Source: Caenorhabditis remanei (lineage: Eukaryota; Nematoda; Chromadorea; Rhabditida; Rhabditidae). Taken from it: a stretch of 64,000 nucleotides of DNA. The position numbers and the translations under genes are program-made. The stretch lies in contig NC_071331.1 of the NCBI RefSeq assembly GCF_010183535.1, forward strand, positions 15,686,001 through 15,750,000, in the 5' to 3' direction. Numbering within the stretch: the stretch's first letter is position 1; every line of letters starts with the position of its first letter. Below the pieces are notes generated by a model. That model worked only from the letters and a program-made list of their open reading frames with translations, was not told the origin of the DNA and searched no databases. Shown piece after piece: positions 21,534 to 33,635 of the stretch.

Positions 21534-23301
21534 ATGCAGATAACCTCGACCTTGACTCAAAACAAAATGGAGCCGATCAACGGAAATTTGTCTGTTGCCG
21601 CTGCGCCAATTGAACCACTCACAGTTTATGCTGCTGAACGTAAGTTAACATTCTACCTATAGAATATTCGTGAATATTGGAACTTGCTATCTTCTCTGTC
21701 TGAGAGACCACTTCATTCACATTTGTTGTACTGATCACTATATTTTAGAAGTCGGTGGGGCTTTCTGTCATCATTTCTACATCACCGTGTCGGAGAACCG
21801 TGCTTCAATCACCAAGTTTTATGGACACGAATCAAAGTTTTATATGGAGGATCAGACAGTTACTGGATCGCAGGTATTTCTAAAAAATATTTATAATGTT
21901 AATGTTAAAGCTTTAGGAGATTGCGAATTTGTACAACCATCTGCCGGAGAGCACCCATTTTAAGATCCATTGCATCAAGGTAATCAGTTTCATTTGCCAA
22001 AATTTAAACAGGTAGTATTCAGGGATATCCAAGTCCACATAAGCAAGGAGTGATTGTCAATGTTATTGGAACCGTGAACCTTCGTCCATTCATGCAAACG
22101 TTTTTGCTAGGACAACAAGGTCAGAAGAAGTATTACGTTGAAACTGATGCTTTCCAATACCTCGACGGTTATTTCGATTTCAATATCGAGCAGGAAAAAA
22201 CGGTGTCGCCAACAGGAGTGAATGGAAATTCGAACGGTTCGAATGGAAAGGTAACGAAGGCGATAAAGACTCCAGAACAACCAAAGGAGCAACCGAAACC
22301 TGCCGCTCCGAAGCAACAAACACCAAAGAAAGCTGAAGAGACTTCTCGTCCAGCGAAGCAAGATTCACCGAAAGCTTCAGAGAAGGAGGTGGTCAGAACT
22401 CCACAAAAACCCGAAACTGTGCAACATCCACAACAACAACAGCCAAGAGCTCAGGCTCCACCGCAAGCTCCAGTTCCAGCTCCGGAGCCTGTTCAAGAAC
22501 AACCAAAGGCTCCAAAAACCTGGGCCAATCTTGTTGGAGGTGGTGCCAAACAACAGCCACCACAACAACAAAGCTACGGACAGGGACAACGTAAGAAAAT
22601 TTGATTTAACATTTAACAGTTTTTATTTAGTTCTTTTACAGAAGCGCACCAACAGCAAATGCACCAAATGCAGCAAGTCGCCGCATTGCACCAACAGCAG
22701 CAAGCCCAGGCTCAGATTTATCAGCAGCAGAGACATGCCCAACAATCATCTCAACACCCTGCTAATGACTTGCGTCAAGCTCAAGAGAACTCGGATGCGA
22801 GTTTGAACGAGCGCAAGATCTATTTGGGTGGAATTACTCGCGAAATCGTTCCAAGTAACACTGCTCAAGCTGAGACCGAGATCAAGCAAGTATTCTACAG
22901 TGAGTTTGTATCAGTTAAAGTCTGAATTTTTATCGACGATTTCAGAGTTCGGAGAGGTTGAAGAGGTTCGTATGCCTCGTAAAGTCCTCGACAGTCCCAA
23001 CGACACATCGAAACATGCGTTCGCCTTCATTACAATGAGAAACAAGGCTGGAGTTCAAGCCATTTTCGCTGCTGCCACTCGCGATGAGCAAGGAACTTGG
23101 AAACTTCCACTCAAGCTCGACGCCTTCGGATTCGAGGGACATGCTCAAATTAGCGAGCAACGCGATCAACCAGGTGGAGGATTCAGAGGTGGTCGTGGCG
23201 GTTTCCAACCACGTGGTGGTCAATTCTTCCGCCGTGGAGGTCCAGGAGGTGCTCCACGCGGGGGACTTCGCGGTGCATTCCAAAACGGAGGACAACATTA
23301 A
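21534..23301 (+). CDS. gtbp-1: G3BP/Rasputin-like RNA-binding protein
   Basis: Stress-granule RNA-binding protein. Exons 21534-21639, 21749-21873, 21917-21979, 22023-22590, 22642-22899 and 22946-23301 give 491 residues. An N-terminal NTF2-like domain ([55 protein letters not shown]) is followed by a Pro/Gln-rich linker ([19 protein letters not shown]) and a Gln/His tract. Next come an RRM (KIYLGGIT at its first strand, [10 protein letters not shown] at its third) and a C-terminal RGG tail ([19 protein letters not shown]). The first ATG is 12 bases past an acceptor; an in-frame ATG at 21567 is an alternative start. C. elegans gtbp-1 is K08F4.2, next to ctf-18, as here. Confidence 0.95.
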
Positions 23302-23910
23302 TGGTTCTTCTCTCTCATTTCCCTCACCATCCCTGTAAAAGTTACATCCATACCGTTCTGTACCTATCCTTCTTTCATTTTTCTTATTTATTCCTTTTTC
23401 CCTCCTCCCTCGTTTTAATAATGATGATTTAAGTAAGAAGATTCTGGTAACCGAATATTATGGCGTGTAGTGTTTTAGTAGATCTCTCAACAAATCCCAT
23501 CCAACCCGCCCTCGCCCCTTTCCACCCCCGGTTTTCGGTGACTGACGACCGTGATCCCCACTAAGTTTGCTCTTTTAGAGTACAAGTTGCAATCAGACAT
23601 CATCCCACCACCGAATATCCAAGTTGTATTTGAATGTTGTTTTAATATATTATCACTTTCCTTCCTCATTTCTTATTTACCAGCCCCCATTTTCATTTTC
23701 TTTCTTTCCTTAGCGTACTCGTGCACCGTTTGGCGCTCAAGTTCCTACACGTTTTTGGCACATTGGAATTAAAATAAAATTTTCGTATTCTTTTATCGTG
23801 ATGTTTTTGTGTGCTTTGCCGTTTTCATTTCAGTTTGTTTAGTGACAGTGACCTGTACTTGAGTTTTTGTGGTGACTGGGTGTTTTCAACTTGAATTGGT
23901 TAGATCTAAC
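23302..23910. other. 3' flank of gtbp-1 and leader of ctf-18
   Basis: About 600 bp without a gene. It is pyrimidine-rich, with AATAAAATTT at about 23773, and looks like a long 3'UTR followed by a short promoter. Confidence 0.4.
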
Positions 23911-26900
23911 ATGGACGACGAATACAATGTACTGTCTACTGGATTCGCCGATGACGACGGGGAACTTCAATATCCGTAGGAAAAATTAGAAAAACTTTTT
24001 TGACTTTGTGGTTATTACAGAGATGATGACAGAGAGCCATTAGCAGTGATTTCAAACGGAGACACTGAAAATCAAAGACTATCAGAAGTCAGAGGGGCTC
24101 TTGAGGAAGTCGGCTTTGGTAGAATACATCTTTATTACATTGAAAAATAATTGAAGTATTATTTCAGGAAGTCGTAAGCGACGTTTGAATGACATCGAAG
24201 ATGTATTTGACAAGAATGGTAGACGAACACATCCGATGGGTCAGTAACATTACAATGCTTCAAAATTCATTCTTTAAAATTTAGATTGGCATATGAGAAT
24301 GGAGCCCGTGGCACCTGATGTTGCTGAAAAGTCCCAGATGAACGCCGCAAAACGAAGAGCTCTTGAGAGTTTGGAGCAGAAAATTAACGAAGCTATCGTG
24401 GAAGCAGAAGCTATTAAAGAAAATGATCCAGAGAATTTCGGAGCTGATGGAGAACAGACAATTTATTCCCTATGCGAACAAGAAATGTCAAGAAGATATC
24501 ACAGGAGAAAGGTAAGCTCTGATGTCTACTCACCTATAAAATCTCCGGGTACCTAGGAAGTCATGAAGAATCCTCCAACTGACGGCTCCCCTTGGATCGG
24601 TGTCAGCGACGTTCTCAGAGGCCAACGTTTTTATATTCGAACTTTCCGTGAAGATCGTTCTTCTGTTCCGCTGGTAGAAGCTATCACACAACAAGCTACG
24701 CGTTCTCGAGTTGGTTATCGAGCATTCCAAGCAATTTGCGAAGAAGCAGAAAATATTCGGTAAGATCAGAATCAGGATAAATAAGTAAGTGTTGTTGTTC
24801 AGAAAAGAGAAAGAACAGAATTGTGTGAAGCAACAAGAGTTAGAATTTTCTCGAATGCTCGAAGAATCATCTGAACTGGAAACAATGACAACATCACATG
24901 TCGAATCTTCACTGTGGGTTGACAAATACAAAGCAAAAAACTTCTCGGATTTGTTATCAGATAATGTGAGTGTCAGAACATTTTAAATTTAATATAATTC
25001 GAGAATTGCAGACTGTGAATCGGAATATTTTGGCATGGCTGAAAATGTGGGATGAATGTGTTTTCCATAGAAAAGTTGATGATCTCCTGTCAAGTCTCGG
25101 TGAGAAAGAACGAGAGGTACTTCAAATGGATAACGGAAAGATAAGGCGACCTTTATCGAAAATGTTGCTTATTTCTGGACCAGCAGGTCTTGGAAAAAGT
25201 ACTCTGGCTCGAGTTGTGGCCCGACAAGCAGGATATGCAACAATTGATGTTAACGCAAGTGACGCTCGAACAGTCGCAGATCTCAATAAAGTACTGGAAG
25301 GAGCTGTAAAGACTTCGCGAACACTGGACGCTGATCAAAGACCAGCCTGCTTAATTCTTGATGAAATTGATGGAACTCCGATTGACACGATTCGACATTT
25401 AGTTCGGTGTTTGCAAGCAACTGGAAAGAAAGCGGTGCGACGCCCAATTATTGGTATTTGCAATAACTTGTGAGTAGAATTGTACAGTATCATTGATAAC
25501 AAAAACAAATAGAAAACTGATTTATTCAACAATCAGTTGTTCTTAAAAATGTTCATCTTCTTTCGGGTATCGTCGTTGTGATTGGTTTATTTCACTTTGC
25601 GAAGAGCTTTTCCTTCGTGGTCGTGACCAATTTCGTGTGTGGCTGTCTCCTCGACTATAGATACTTTTCGACCACCTGGTCCTCCACCAGTCGTCATGGC
25701 ACTCTTCTCTGGACCCTTCAAACCTTTCAATGCTTGACGATATTTTGCTGCAATGCTACGGACGTCATCGGCCATGGTAACTGATGGTGGTGTAAGAATC
25801 TGAAATTGTACATTGTTATTTGATTATTGAACTTGAAGTTCTACATTGGCAGCCAAAGCATTCTTCGCCCATTGCTTGGCTTCGATAGAGTCTGGTCTCT
25901 CGACGACAAAAGAAACTTTTCCTTTTTCTTGAATGTTCTTGACAAGCAAATCACGGGCAACGTCTTTGTCAGTGACCGGGACTCCATCAACGTCACACAA
26001 ATGGTCACCAAGCACTAAGCATTTCTCTGCCAACGATCCTGGATCGACACGCGAAACGAGCACTCGGTTCTGAAAATACCGAAATTTGTCTTGTTTGGTA
26101 TGGATTGTCAACCTGGAAATGTTTGATTCCCAATCCGAGCTTCGGTCCGTTTTGCACCCAAACCAATGTCGCCATCTCATAGACATATCCCTCACGGCGT
26201 TGAATGATCTTGGCACGGTCTTCTGGAATATGAACACGAGCCTCCAGCTCTTCTGCCTTTTTCTCATCACGGTTAACTAGAATTCGAGCAAGCGGAGCCG
26301 CATAACGGAGGGCACGAAAGAAGTCGTTGGCATCTTTGCAATCAACGTCATTAACCTTTTTCACTTGATCACCGACCTGAATAGAATTCTAATTGAGGTT
26401 TCTTGCTGAAAGCACTCACTCTCAATTTCCCTTCGGAAATAGTTCCACTCTGAATCTTCGTGATGACCAGTTTATCGTTCGGAGTTGCTCCTAATGGTTC
26501 TCCTTCTTCCATATCGATTTTTACTTCGATCATCTTCTCGGATCCCATGTTTTCCGGACGAGTTACGTTCTTGCTTTTCGAGTTGTTTCGATTTCGCTAA
26601 ACTGATTGTTATATTCTCTTAGATACTATTTATATCAGATCAAAATAGAGCATCTAGGGTCATTGTAGGGTCATGCTAGTTCATTCTAACTCAATAATTT
26701 AAGATTCACGCCTGCTCTCCGAGAATTGAGAGGAGTTGCATGGTGTGTTCAATTGAGTGCCACCAAACAAGAAGTACTCGCCAAACGTCTCGAACAAATT
26801 TGCGACGTGGAAAGTCTCCGATGTGACTTGAGTACTTTGAGGAAACTTTGTGAACTATGTGCAAACGATATGAGACATTCGATTAACACTTTACAATGGG

Positions 26901-28154
26901 CTGCTGTTACTGCTCGAAAAGCCAACAGGATAGTCACTATGAAGTTGATTAATGAGGTTTGTGAACCTTTCAGATTTTTTTCTTCACGGAATTTCTTTTT
27001 TTTTAGGTAGTTGAAAAAGAAAAAGGAGGTGCGGCTTCAATTTTTGAGCATTGGTCTGCTATTCTTGAACTCTCGAAACATACGGATGCCAAAGGAGGTA
27101 TCAAATCTGTCAGAGAACGTGTTTATGCGATCGAACGGATTTCGGCCGAGCACGGAGGAGAAGATCGATTTGTGTCAGGTCTGCATTCCAATTATCTCGT
27201 CTCACTTCCGATCGGAGTCATTCGGAAGGCTTCCTCTTGGTTCGAATTCTACGATGATATTCAGAAAATCGTAAGCACTGTTCAGGGTTCAGCTATTTCT
27301 AATCCGTGTATTTCAGATTCATAGTCACCAAAACTGGTCTGTTCAAAAGTATGCCTTCTCTTTCTTCGTTTCTCTCCATTTGAATATTGCAACTCATGCA
27401 CGTGTTCATATTCAATATCCACAATTCGAGCAGAACATGTTCTTAAAAACGAAGGAATCAGAAGAAACGATCAGTGCTCTTCGCTCGATTGGACAAGCCG
27501 GAAGAGGAGCATCGAAAAATCAACTTTTATTGGACTTGCTACCTTTTATTGTTGGAATAGTTCAACCACCTATCAAACCAGTAAGTAATATTGTTTTGTG
27601 AACTTTTATATTCGTTGAATCTCTTCAGATGAACGAATCATTGTACACACAACGAGAGCTCTCAACTTTCAATCAAACTGTTTCAATAATGTGTGACTAT
27701 GGATTGACTTATACAGCTACAATGCTCAAAGACCAAGTAAATTGGCTCTTTACTCCTTCAATTGATGTTCTCACAATGTTCCCACTAGAAGAACCAAAAC
27801 GACCGTACCTTGCGAACGCAACAAGACAATTGATTGCTCATAAGGTATACATATTTCAGCAAAGGTGTTGACGTACAATACGGCTCTTTTAAGATCACAT
27901 TGATGCGCGTTCGTCTTGCTGACAGTACTCAACATTCCACTCAACAAAAGGTTACTACAAATGCAGACAAAATCAAAGACATCATCGACTCCGAGAATCG
28001 AAAACAGAAGAGACTTTCTGCAGGAGCCGTAAAACGTATCGAACACGGAAAGCTGACTGATATAGTGTTCATTCATCAGGACGGTGATAGTAGTGCTGTT
28101 AAGAAAAAGGTCACAGTTCAGCAAATGAATTCTATTATATTTGGAGAATCGTAA
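23911..28154 (+). CDS. ctf-18: Chromosome transmission fidelity factor CTF18 (alternative clamp-loader subunit)
   Basis: Large subunit of the CTF18-RFC complex, which loads or unloads PCNA for sister-chromatid cohesion and leading-strand synthesis; nuclear. Exons: 23911-23975, 24021-24118, 24168-24239, 24285-24511, 24557-24759, 24803-24965, 25012-25469, 26704-26956, 27007-27270, 27317-27580, 27629-27844 and 27894-28154, giving 847 residues. SLWVDKYKAKNFSDLLSDN is the RFC-box start, LLISGPAGLGKSTLARVVAR the Walker A, CLILDEIDGT the Walker B; the RFC collar follows, and the C-terminus is basic (KQKRLSAGAVKRIEHGKL). Two introns end in a non-standard TTTAAG. The 1.2-kb intron 25470-26703 contains a PDZ gene on the other strand. 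C. elegans ctf-18 is K08F4.1. Confidence 0.93.
25587..26548 (-). CDS. PDZ-domain protein nested in a ctf-18 intron
   Basis: Exons (minus) 26548-26420, 26376-26113, 26069-25845 and 25799-25587 join in phase 0 throughout and give 276 residues. The N-terminal PDZ-like region has EPLGATPNDKLVITKIQSGT and VGDQVKKVNDVDCKDANDFF; a second PDZ-like unit follows (LGLGIKHFQ, NRVLVSRVDPGSLAEKCLVLGDHLCDVDGVPVTD). The tail is Gly/Lys-rich and ends HEIGHDHEGKALRKVK. No signal or membrane segment is seen, so it is a cytosolic scaffold or adaptor. The whole gene, with its own short promoter, lies within ctf-18 intron 7. A family of similar two-PDZ proteins exists in nematodes, but I cannot name the member. 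Confidence 0.85.
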
Positions 28155-28532
28155 AACTTAAATTCTGAATTGTTTGTAAAATGATTTATTATTCTGGTAT
28201 CTTTGTATACTCACTTCAATCCTTATGCACTTGTAAATAACAAATTATTTGCTTGTTTTCTCTACATTTCAATTGATATCACATTCCATCTGAAAAATGC
28301 AATAAAATTTTCGAAATATTCTAAATGTTTCAGTTTTTTGAGAGTAACAACGAAAATTATAATACGATTCTGTGAGCTTTCGATAAATGGTGAAGTAAAA
28401 GTTTCGGAAACATTTTGACATTCTTCAAAGTTTTCAAACCAATATTTCAATTCTCGGTAGCCAAGCAACTCGCAACATATAATTAAAATATACGAAGATT
28501 TTTTTGTTTTCCAATTCATTTCTCTTTCATTC

Positions 28533-30296
28533 ATGACTCAAGTAACACTTATTTTACTTGGGTTTCTATATCTTTTCCCTTCAGTTTTATCTCAAAACTG
28601 TACATTTAATGTTCATTATGTCACCAAAACCAGTTCCTTTCCAACCAATTGTTCTCAACTAATCGGAAGATTTCGTATTGATGAGAATTCTGAAATAAGC
28701 AACGATCAATTGGTTGCTCTTTTCAAGAATGTCCATTCAATCCGCGGAGTTTTACAAATATGGAATACTCAGTTAACTTCTGCTACTTTTATGAGAAATA
28801 TTCAGAATATTACAGGAGATCCTTTAGGTTTGAAATTAAAAAAAAGAATATTCAATATATTTTCTAATTCAAATCTACTTCAGACAAAGGAATATCCATC
28901 CTCAATAATACCAAACTGGCCAGTATCAGTTTAACATCTCTGAAATATTCAAACGGAAAAGTCGAAATTCAGAATAATCCAGTTTTAAATTTACAAAAAA
29001 GTTGTTCAGTTATCCATGATGTATATTTCAACCGTCGTTCGATAACTGGAAATCTATTCGATTGTGGATGTGAGATAACTGGTTATTTCCAATGGCCGAA
29101 AATCAAGAATTTCCCAGAAAACTGTATTGTTTTATATGGAAATATTATAATGAACGGGATTGCACCCCCATACAATGTATTATATCGTTTAGCAACTGTC
29201 ACAAAGTTATATGGTTTTATAAGTATCCAGAGAACAAATCTAGAAACTTTGGGTTTTTTACAAAATTTGGAGGACATAGAATCAGGTGAAAGAGATGAGT
29301 AATCTATTCAAGTTGGTTATCTTTTCAGGAGTCGAAGCTCAAAATACGATCGAAATCGAGTCGAATGAATATCTCGGTCGTTTGGATTTGATCAGACTTC
29401 GATCGGTTAAAAGTCGGAATTCAGATTCAGATGCCCGTATTACTTCTAATGAAGAATTATGTATAGATCCATCGTTTATTCAGCTGTTAGCTCAATCCAA
29501 TATCAGATATATAAACCAATATTCACCCTTGTCATATTGTGAATTAGACAGTAATTTCAGAAGTTTAAATTGATTGAAACTGAAACAAAATTTCAGAAAT
29601 TAACAATCCATCGACATATTGTACCGGAAAACTATCAACAATAAATGAAAGATGTACTCGATATATTGGAGATATTATCTACTCGAATCCAGATATTTGG
29701 GATTACTCAGATATCAACAATTATACAAAAGTTCCGCAGAATGAAATTAAAAAGTTAGTTTTATGAGAAGGTTTTCCAATTCTGACTGCTTTTGTCATTC
29801 AGATTCCAACAATTTGAGATTATCTTCGGTTCATTTGTAATCGAAGGGAGCACTTTAACCAATATATCCATGCCAAATTTACGAGAAATTTATCAAGTTT
29901 CAGGTTTGAAATTCTATAAATTAGAGATAAGGAGTCGTAGTTTATTATATTACAGCAGTTTATATTGGAACTGCTTCATTGGGATTGGGTGTCGCAATGA
30001 AGTTCAGAAGAAATGATTTTCTGAAAGAAGTTTCTTTTCCTAATCTCAAAATTTCACATAATTCAATACTATTATATCGAAATGGAAACTTGACAACTGA
30101 TGCGGATTTCTGTAAGAAAATGACCGATGGAAGAAAGAGAATGACGCTGCTTGGATTGGATTCTGAATATGACTGTAGTGGGTTAAAACTGAACAAAAAT
30201 GGAATTAATGAACTGGGCTGTTTCAGGACCTTACCTATGAGGAGATTGGAAATATCCGCTCGAACTTCCATTCATCCCTTATATTTTGTCTTCTAA
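28533..30296 (+). CDS. Insulin/EGF-receptor L-domain protein (irld-like), secreted
   Basis: Exons 28533-28827, 28884-29285, 29329-29550, 29597-29753, 29803-29903 and 29956-30296 give 505 residues. The signal peptide is MTQVTLILLGFLYLFPSVLS. Receptor L-domain features repeat twice: FNVHYVTKTSSFPTNCSQLI, ENSEISNDQLVALFKNVHSI and later NEELCIDPSFIQLLA, followed by a second block with CTRYIGDIIYS, EIIFGSFVIEGSTLTNIS and LPMRRLEISARTS. Cysteines and N-glycosylation sequons are frequent. There is no transmembrane or kinase segment, so it is an extracellular, possibly ligand-binding, protein. Nematodes carry large families of these, some acting in ageing and stress signalling; the specific member is not identifiable. 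Confidence 0.8.
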
Positions 30297-30627
30297 AAGT
30301 TTCTTGAGTTTTCATTTATTCTTTACTTCTTCAAATGGGCTTTTGTTTCGTAAACAAACTAAAGTTTATGAGAATTCTGAAACATTCCAGAGCTCATACT
30401 TCAAGAACCACGTCTTCGGTTGTCTTGATTTATTACCTTCTTTCAAATATTTCTGCCCATCTCAAGTAGCTTAAAAGTTCTTTGTTTACTCACTGTAATC
30501 TCTTGAAACCACCAATAAATCATTTCGGTTTTCTTCTCTGGATTACTCAAGGATTACTTCTTCGACAAGCAACTCCTTTTCTCACTTTTCCTTCCATTTT
30601 TCTGATTTTTCCCTCTAGAAATCAGCC

Positions 30628-31332
30628 ATGAATCTTCTGATTCTTTTTCTGATTCCAACTGTATTTTTCGTTTTCATTTCGGCTGATGATCTTCTTCAAA
30701 CGAAACTCAATGAAACATCGGATTCTGAAATTGAAATTATGTCACCAGGAGGGACCAAAAAACCAACTCGTTTCATTGATAAAGTTCGTGCGATCGGAAG
30801 AAAACAAGCAATTGGAGTGAAGGGAAAATTGATGTGTGGAGGACGTCCGGTGAGAAATGCCACTGTCAAATTGTGGGATAATGATATGTGTAAGTGATAT
30901 TTTGAAAAGTTTTTCATGGAAAACAACATTTCGAATTGAAAAATGTTCTGGAAGATCAAATGACTTCTTGAAAAGAATATTTGAGAAAGGGACCAATAAT
31001 ATTAAAATTTTCAGTTGACCCAGATGATCTGATTGCTGAAACCCACGTGAATGAGGATGGAACATTCGAACTTTCTGGATTTGCAATTTCCATTACTTCT
31101 ATTGATCCTCAACTTAGAATCTACCACAACTGTCGTACAACATCTAAAGTTTGCCGTCGAAAGATCACTTTTACTGTCCCAGATAATTATATTAATAAGG
31201 GAGTGAAGGTAAGAGAGAAGAGTACTTGAAGTATGTGGACAATTGCTGTTTCAGGTCCAAAAATGGTTCGATTTGGGAACACCGAATATGGAAATCGGAG
31301 TGAAACATAAGGAGGAACCACACTGTTATTAA
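30628..31332 (+). CDS. Transthyretin-like family protein, secreted
   Basis: Exons 30628-30889, 31015-31208 and 31255-31332 give 177 residues. A signal peptide (MNLLILFLIPTVFFVFISA) precedes an unusually long polar linker of about 40 residues. The TTL domain follows: IGVKGKLMCGGRPVRNATVK, then the linked exon FDPDDLIAETHVNEDGTFEL, SITSIDPQLRIYHNC, and a C-terminal EPHCY cysteine. These are the standard landmarks of the nematode ttr family (DUF290), whose members are extracellular and include apoptotic-cell bridging and carrier proteins. The particular paralogue cannot be told. Confidence 0.88.
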
Positions 31333-31431
31333 TACGAATTGAAATGATTGAAAATATATTTAAATTGATTCGCTTTTGCTTTTTACTTATTTTGAATGCA
31401 GAAATTAATTGGCTTTTTTGTAAAAAACATG

Positions 31432-31903
31432 CTTATTTTCATACTTGTCAAATGACGGGCCGGCCCGCCGGCCCGGCCCGGCCCGGCCCGTAAAAAGCCC
31501 GGCCCGGCCCGGCCCGCCGGGCCGGGCCGGGCCGGGCCTGAAAAGCTTAGGCCCGGGCCGGCCCGTCAGGCCCGTCTTGTCAGGAATATGGGATTTTTGA
31601 GAAAAATTTTCAATTTTTTTTCCAATTTTCAATTTTTTTTGCGGAAAAATTGACAAAAAGACACTCATATTATTCTATGAGAAAAGTCTGAGTTCATCTC
31701 AGTACACCTTAATCAAATTTGAAAAAAAAAATTGAAAAAAAATTGAAAAAAAAATTCCCTCCAAAAAGACGGGCCTGACGGGCCGGGCCGGGCCGGGCCG
31801 GGCCGGGCCGGGCTTCGGGCCGGGCCGGGCCGGGCCTGACGTTTTGAAAAAAAAGCCCGGCCCGGCCCGGCCCGGCCCGGCCCTTGACAAGTATGCTTAT
31901 TTT
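31432..31903. mobile_element. 456-bp hAT-like non-autonomous element with GGCCC arrays and 8-bp target duplication
   Basis: The element spans 31440-31895, with terminal inverted repeats CATACTTGTCAA (left) and TTGACAAGTATG (right). CTTATTTT is directly repeated outside (31432-31439 and 31896-31903). An 8-bp duplication is typical of hAT transposons. Inside, two GC blocks made of GGCCC/GGGCC repeats (about 31455-31573 and 31772-31882) flank an AT block of poly-A runs spaced by TTG. The interior has no coding sequence, so it is a MITE-like derivative. Confidence 0.85.
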
Positions 31904-32217
31904 GCCCCATTTAAAGATAATCCAAATCAAATAAATATGCATTTGCTTTTTGAAAATTGGTCTCAAAATGATCCACTTGAGTCCCCATTTCCAGTTCCAG
32001 TGACCTCATTTAACTATAATTGAATATAGTTTTCTAGTAATTCCTTTCTAATTATATGTCCTCCTTTTCCCAAGAAACCGAGATACTTTACAATATAAAA
32101 ACCAGTATCATAAACCAATGGGAGTCATTGATAACATAGAAACTAGATCTCCCCTTCTCCCTCCTTCATACTCCTTAACAAGAACAATTATACCAGTTCC
32201 AAGTAGTCATTCCCTCC

Positions 32218-32225
32218 TATAAAAA
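32218..32225 (+). promoter_or_regulatory. TATA box of the collagen gene
   Basis: TATAAAAA lies 53 bases upstream of the collagen ATG at 32278. The short spacing implies a leader of about 25 bases. Strong TATA boxes near the start are common in nematode cuticle collagens. Confidence 0.6.
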
Positions 32226-32277
32226 CATCTGTCCATTCCCAGATTCTTCAGTCCATCACTCATTTCCTCCAACAATC

Positions 32278-33183
32278 ATGGACATCGACGCTCGCATTAA
32301 AGCGTACAAATTCGTCGCCTATTCGGCTGTCACATTCTCTGTTGTGGCTGTTGTCTCCGTGTTTATCACGTTGCCAATGGTCTACAACTACGTCAATAAT
32401 GTGAAGAAACAGATTCACACTGACGTTAACTTCTGCAAGGTTTCTGCTCGTGACATCTGGAGTGAGGTTCATCTGATTAAGGATGCTCCAAGCAACAACA
32501 CTCGTGTTGCTCGTCAAGCTTACAATACCGGAGGAGCCGGAGGAGGAGGCGGAAGCGGTGGTGGAGGCTGCGATGGATGCTGTAATCCAGGACCACCAGG
32601 ACCAGGAGGATCTCCAGGAAAGCCAGGAAAGCCAGGAAAGCCAGGAGCACCAGGAGCTCCAGGAAACCCAGGAAAAGGAGCATCCGCCCCATGTGAGCCA
32701 GTCACTCAACCTCCATGCCAACCATGCCCAGGAGGACCACCAGGACCAGCTGGACCAGCCGGACCACCAGGACCACCAGGAGAGGACGGAGCACCAGGAT
32801 CCCCAGCCGGACCATCATCCCCAGGACCAGCTGGACCACCAGGACCAGCAGGACCAGCCGGAAACGACGGAGCTCCAGGAAACCCAGGAGGACCAGGAGA
32901 ACCAGGAGCATCCGAGCAAGGAGGACCAGGAGAGCCAGGACCAGATGGACCACCAGGACCAGCCGGACCAGCAGGAAACGACGGAGCCCCAGGAACTGGA
33001 GGACCAGGACCAGCGGGACCAAAGGGACCACCAGGACCAGCTGGAGCCCCAGGAGCCGACGGAAATCCAGGAGGACCAGGAACCGCTGGAAAGCCAGGAG
33101 GCGAGGGAGAGAAGGGAATCTGTCCAAAGTATTGCGCCATCGACGGAGGAGTCTTCTTCGAGGACGGAACCCGACGCCGCTAA
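32278..33183 (+). CDS. Cuticle collagen, single exon
   Basis: Structural protein of the exoskeleton. The frame encodes 301 residues with no intron. A short cytoplasmic N-terminus ([12 protein letters not shown]) and a membrane anchor ([20 protein letters not shown]) come first. After the anchor, RVARQ fits the family's subtilisin-type (BLI-4) cleavage site. A Gly-rich block with CDGCC follows, then interrupted Gly-X-Y domains separated by the Cys cluster [12 protein letters not shown]. The C-terminal knot has [21 protein letters not shown]. The GPAGPA-rich code uses almost only GGA and CCA, which explains long spurious frames in the other five registers. The cysteine spacing is of the col-34/dpy-13-like kind, but I do not assign a number. 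Confidence 0.95.
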   Translation: MDIDARIKAYKFVAYSAVTFSVVAVVSVFITLPMVYNYVNNVKKQIHTDVNFCKVSARDIWSEVHLIKDAPSNNTRVARQAYNTGGAGGGGGSGGGGCDGCCNPGPPGPGGSPGKPGKPGKPGAPGAPGNPGKGASAPCEPVTQPPCQPCPGGPPGPAGPAGPPGPPGEDGAPGSPAGPSSPGPAGPPGPAGPAGNDGAPGNPGGPGEPGASEQGGPGEPGPDGPPGPAGPAGNDGAPGTGGPGPAGPKGPPGPAGAPGADGNPGGPGTAGKPGGEGEKGICPKYCAIDGGVFFEDGTRRR

Positions 33184-33635
33184 ATTTAGAAGCGTGCCGT
33201 TTGTGCAAAATAAACATTTATTTCATTCAATTTTTCTTCTTTAATTCTACTTTTCACAATGAGTACAGACACAAAATCAGAAATCCAGTCTTCGTTTTCT
33301 TCGTCCGGTGTCGTTTCAACAGAGAGTTTACCTCAGTTAACACACAGAGACAGTACTATTAGAAATTAATAAGAACACTTTGAAAAAAGATAGCTACAAG
33401 ATTCAAAAAGTTAATCTTTTTCCTGTGCCTCTGTTCACTGAAGTTGATAAATTGATACCAAAAAAAGGGGAAATGTCATCACCATGATGTCCTCAACTGA
33501 ATTGAAATGAAAAATATGCAAAACCTCGTCCTATACCATCATTTCCCTAATCGGGGAGGTTCGACTTTTCAAATTTAAAAATTCAAAAATGAGGTCAGTT
33601 GTTCAAAGTCAACCATTCTGGCGGTCGGCTGAAAA

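Noticed and set aside
31405..31966. Gly/Pro/Arg-rich frames that look collagen-like
   Set aside because: They are translations of the GGCCC arrays in the hAT-like element, not coding.
32260..33362. Five long open frames overlapping the collagen in other registers and on the other strand
   Set aside because: They follow from the GGA/CCA repeat code of the Gly-X-Y region; only the plus-strand frame has a signal anchor, Cys knots and a stop in the right place.
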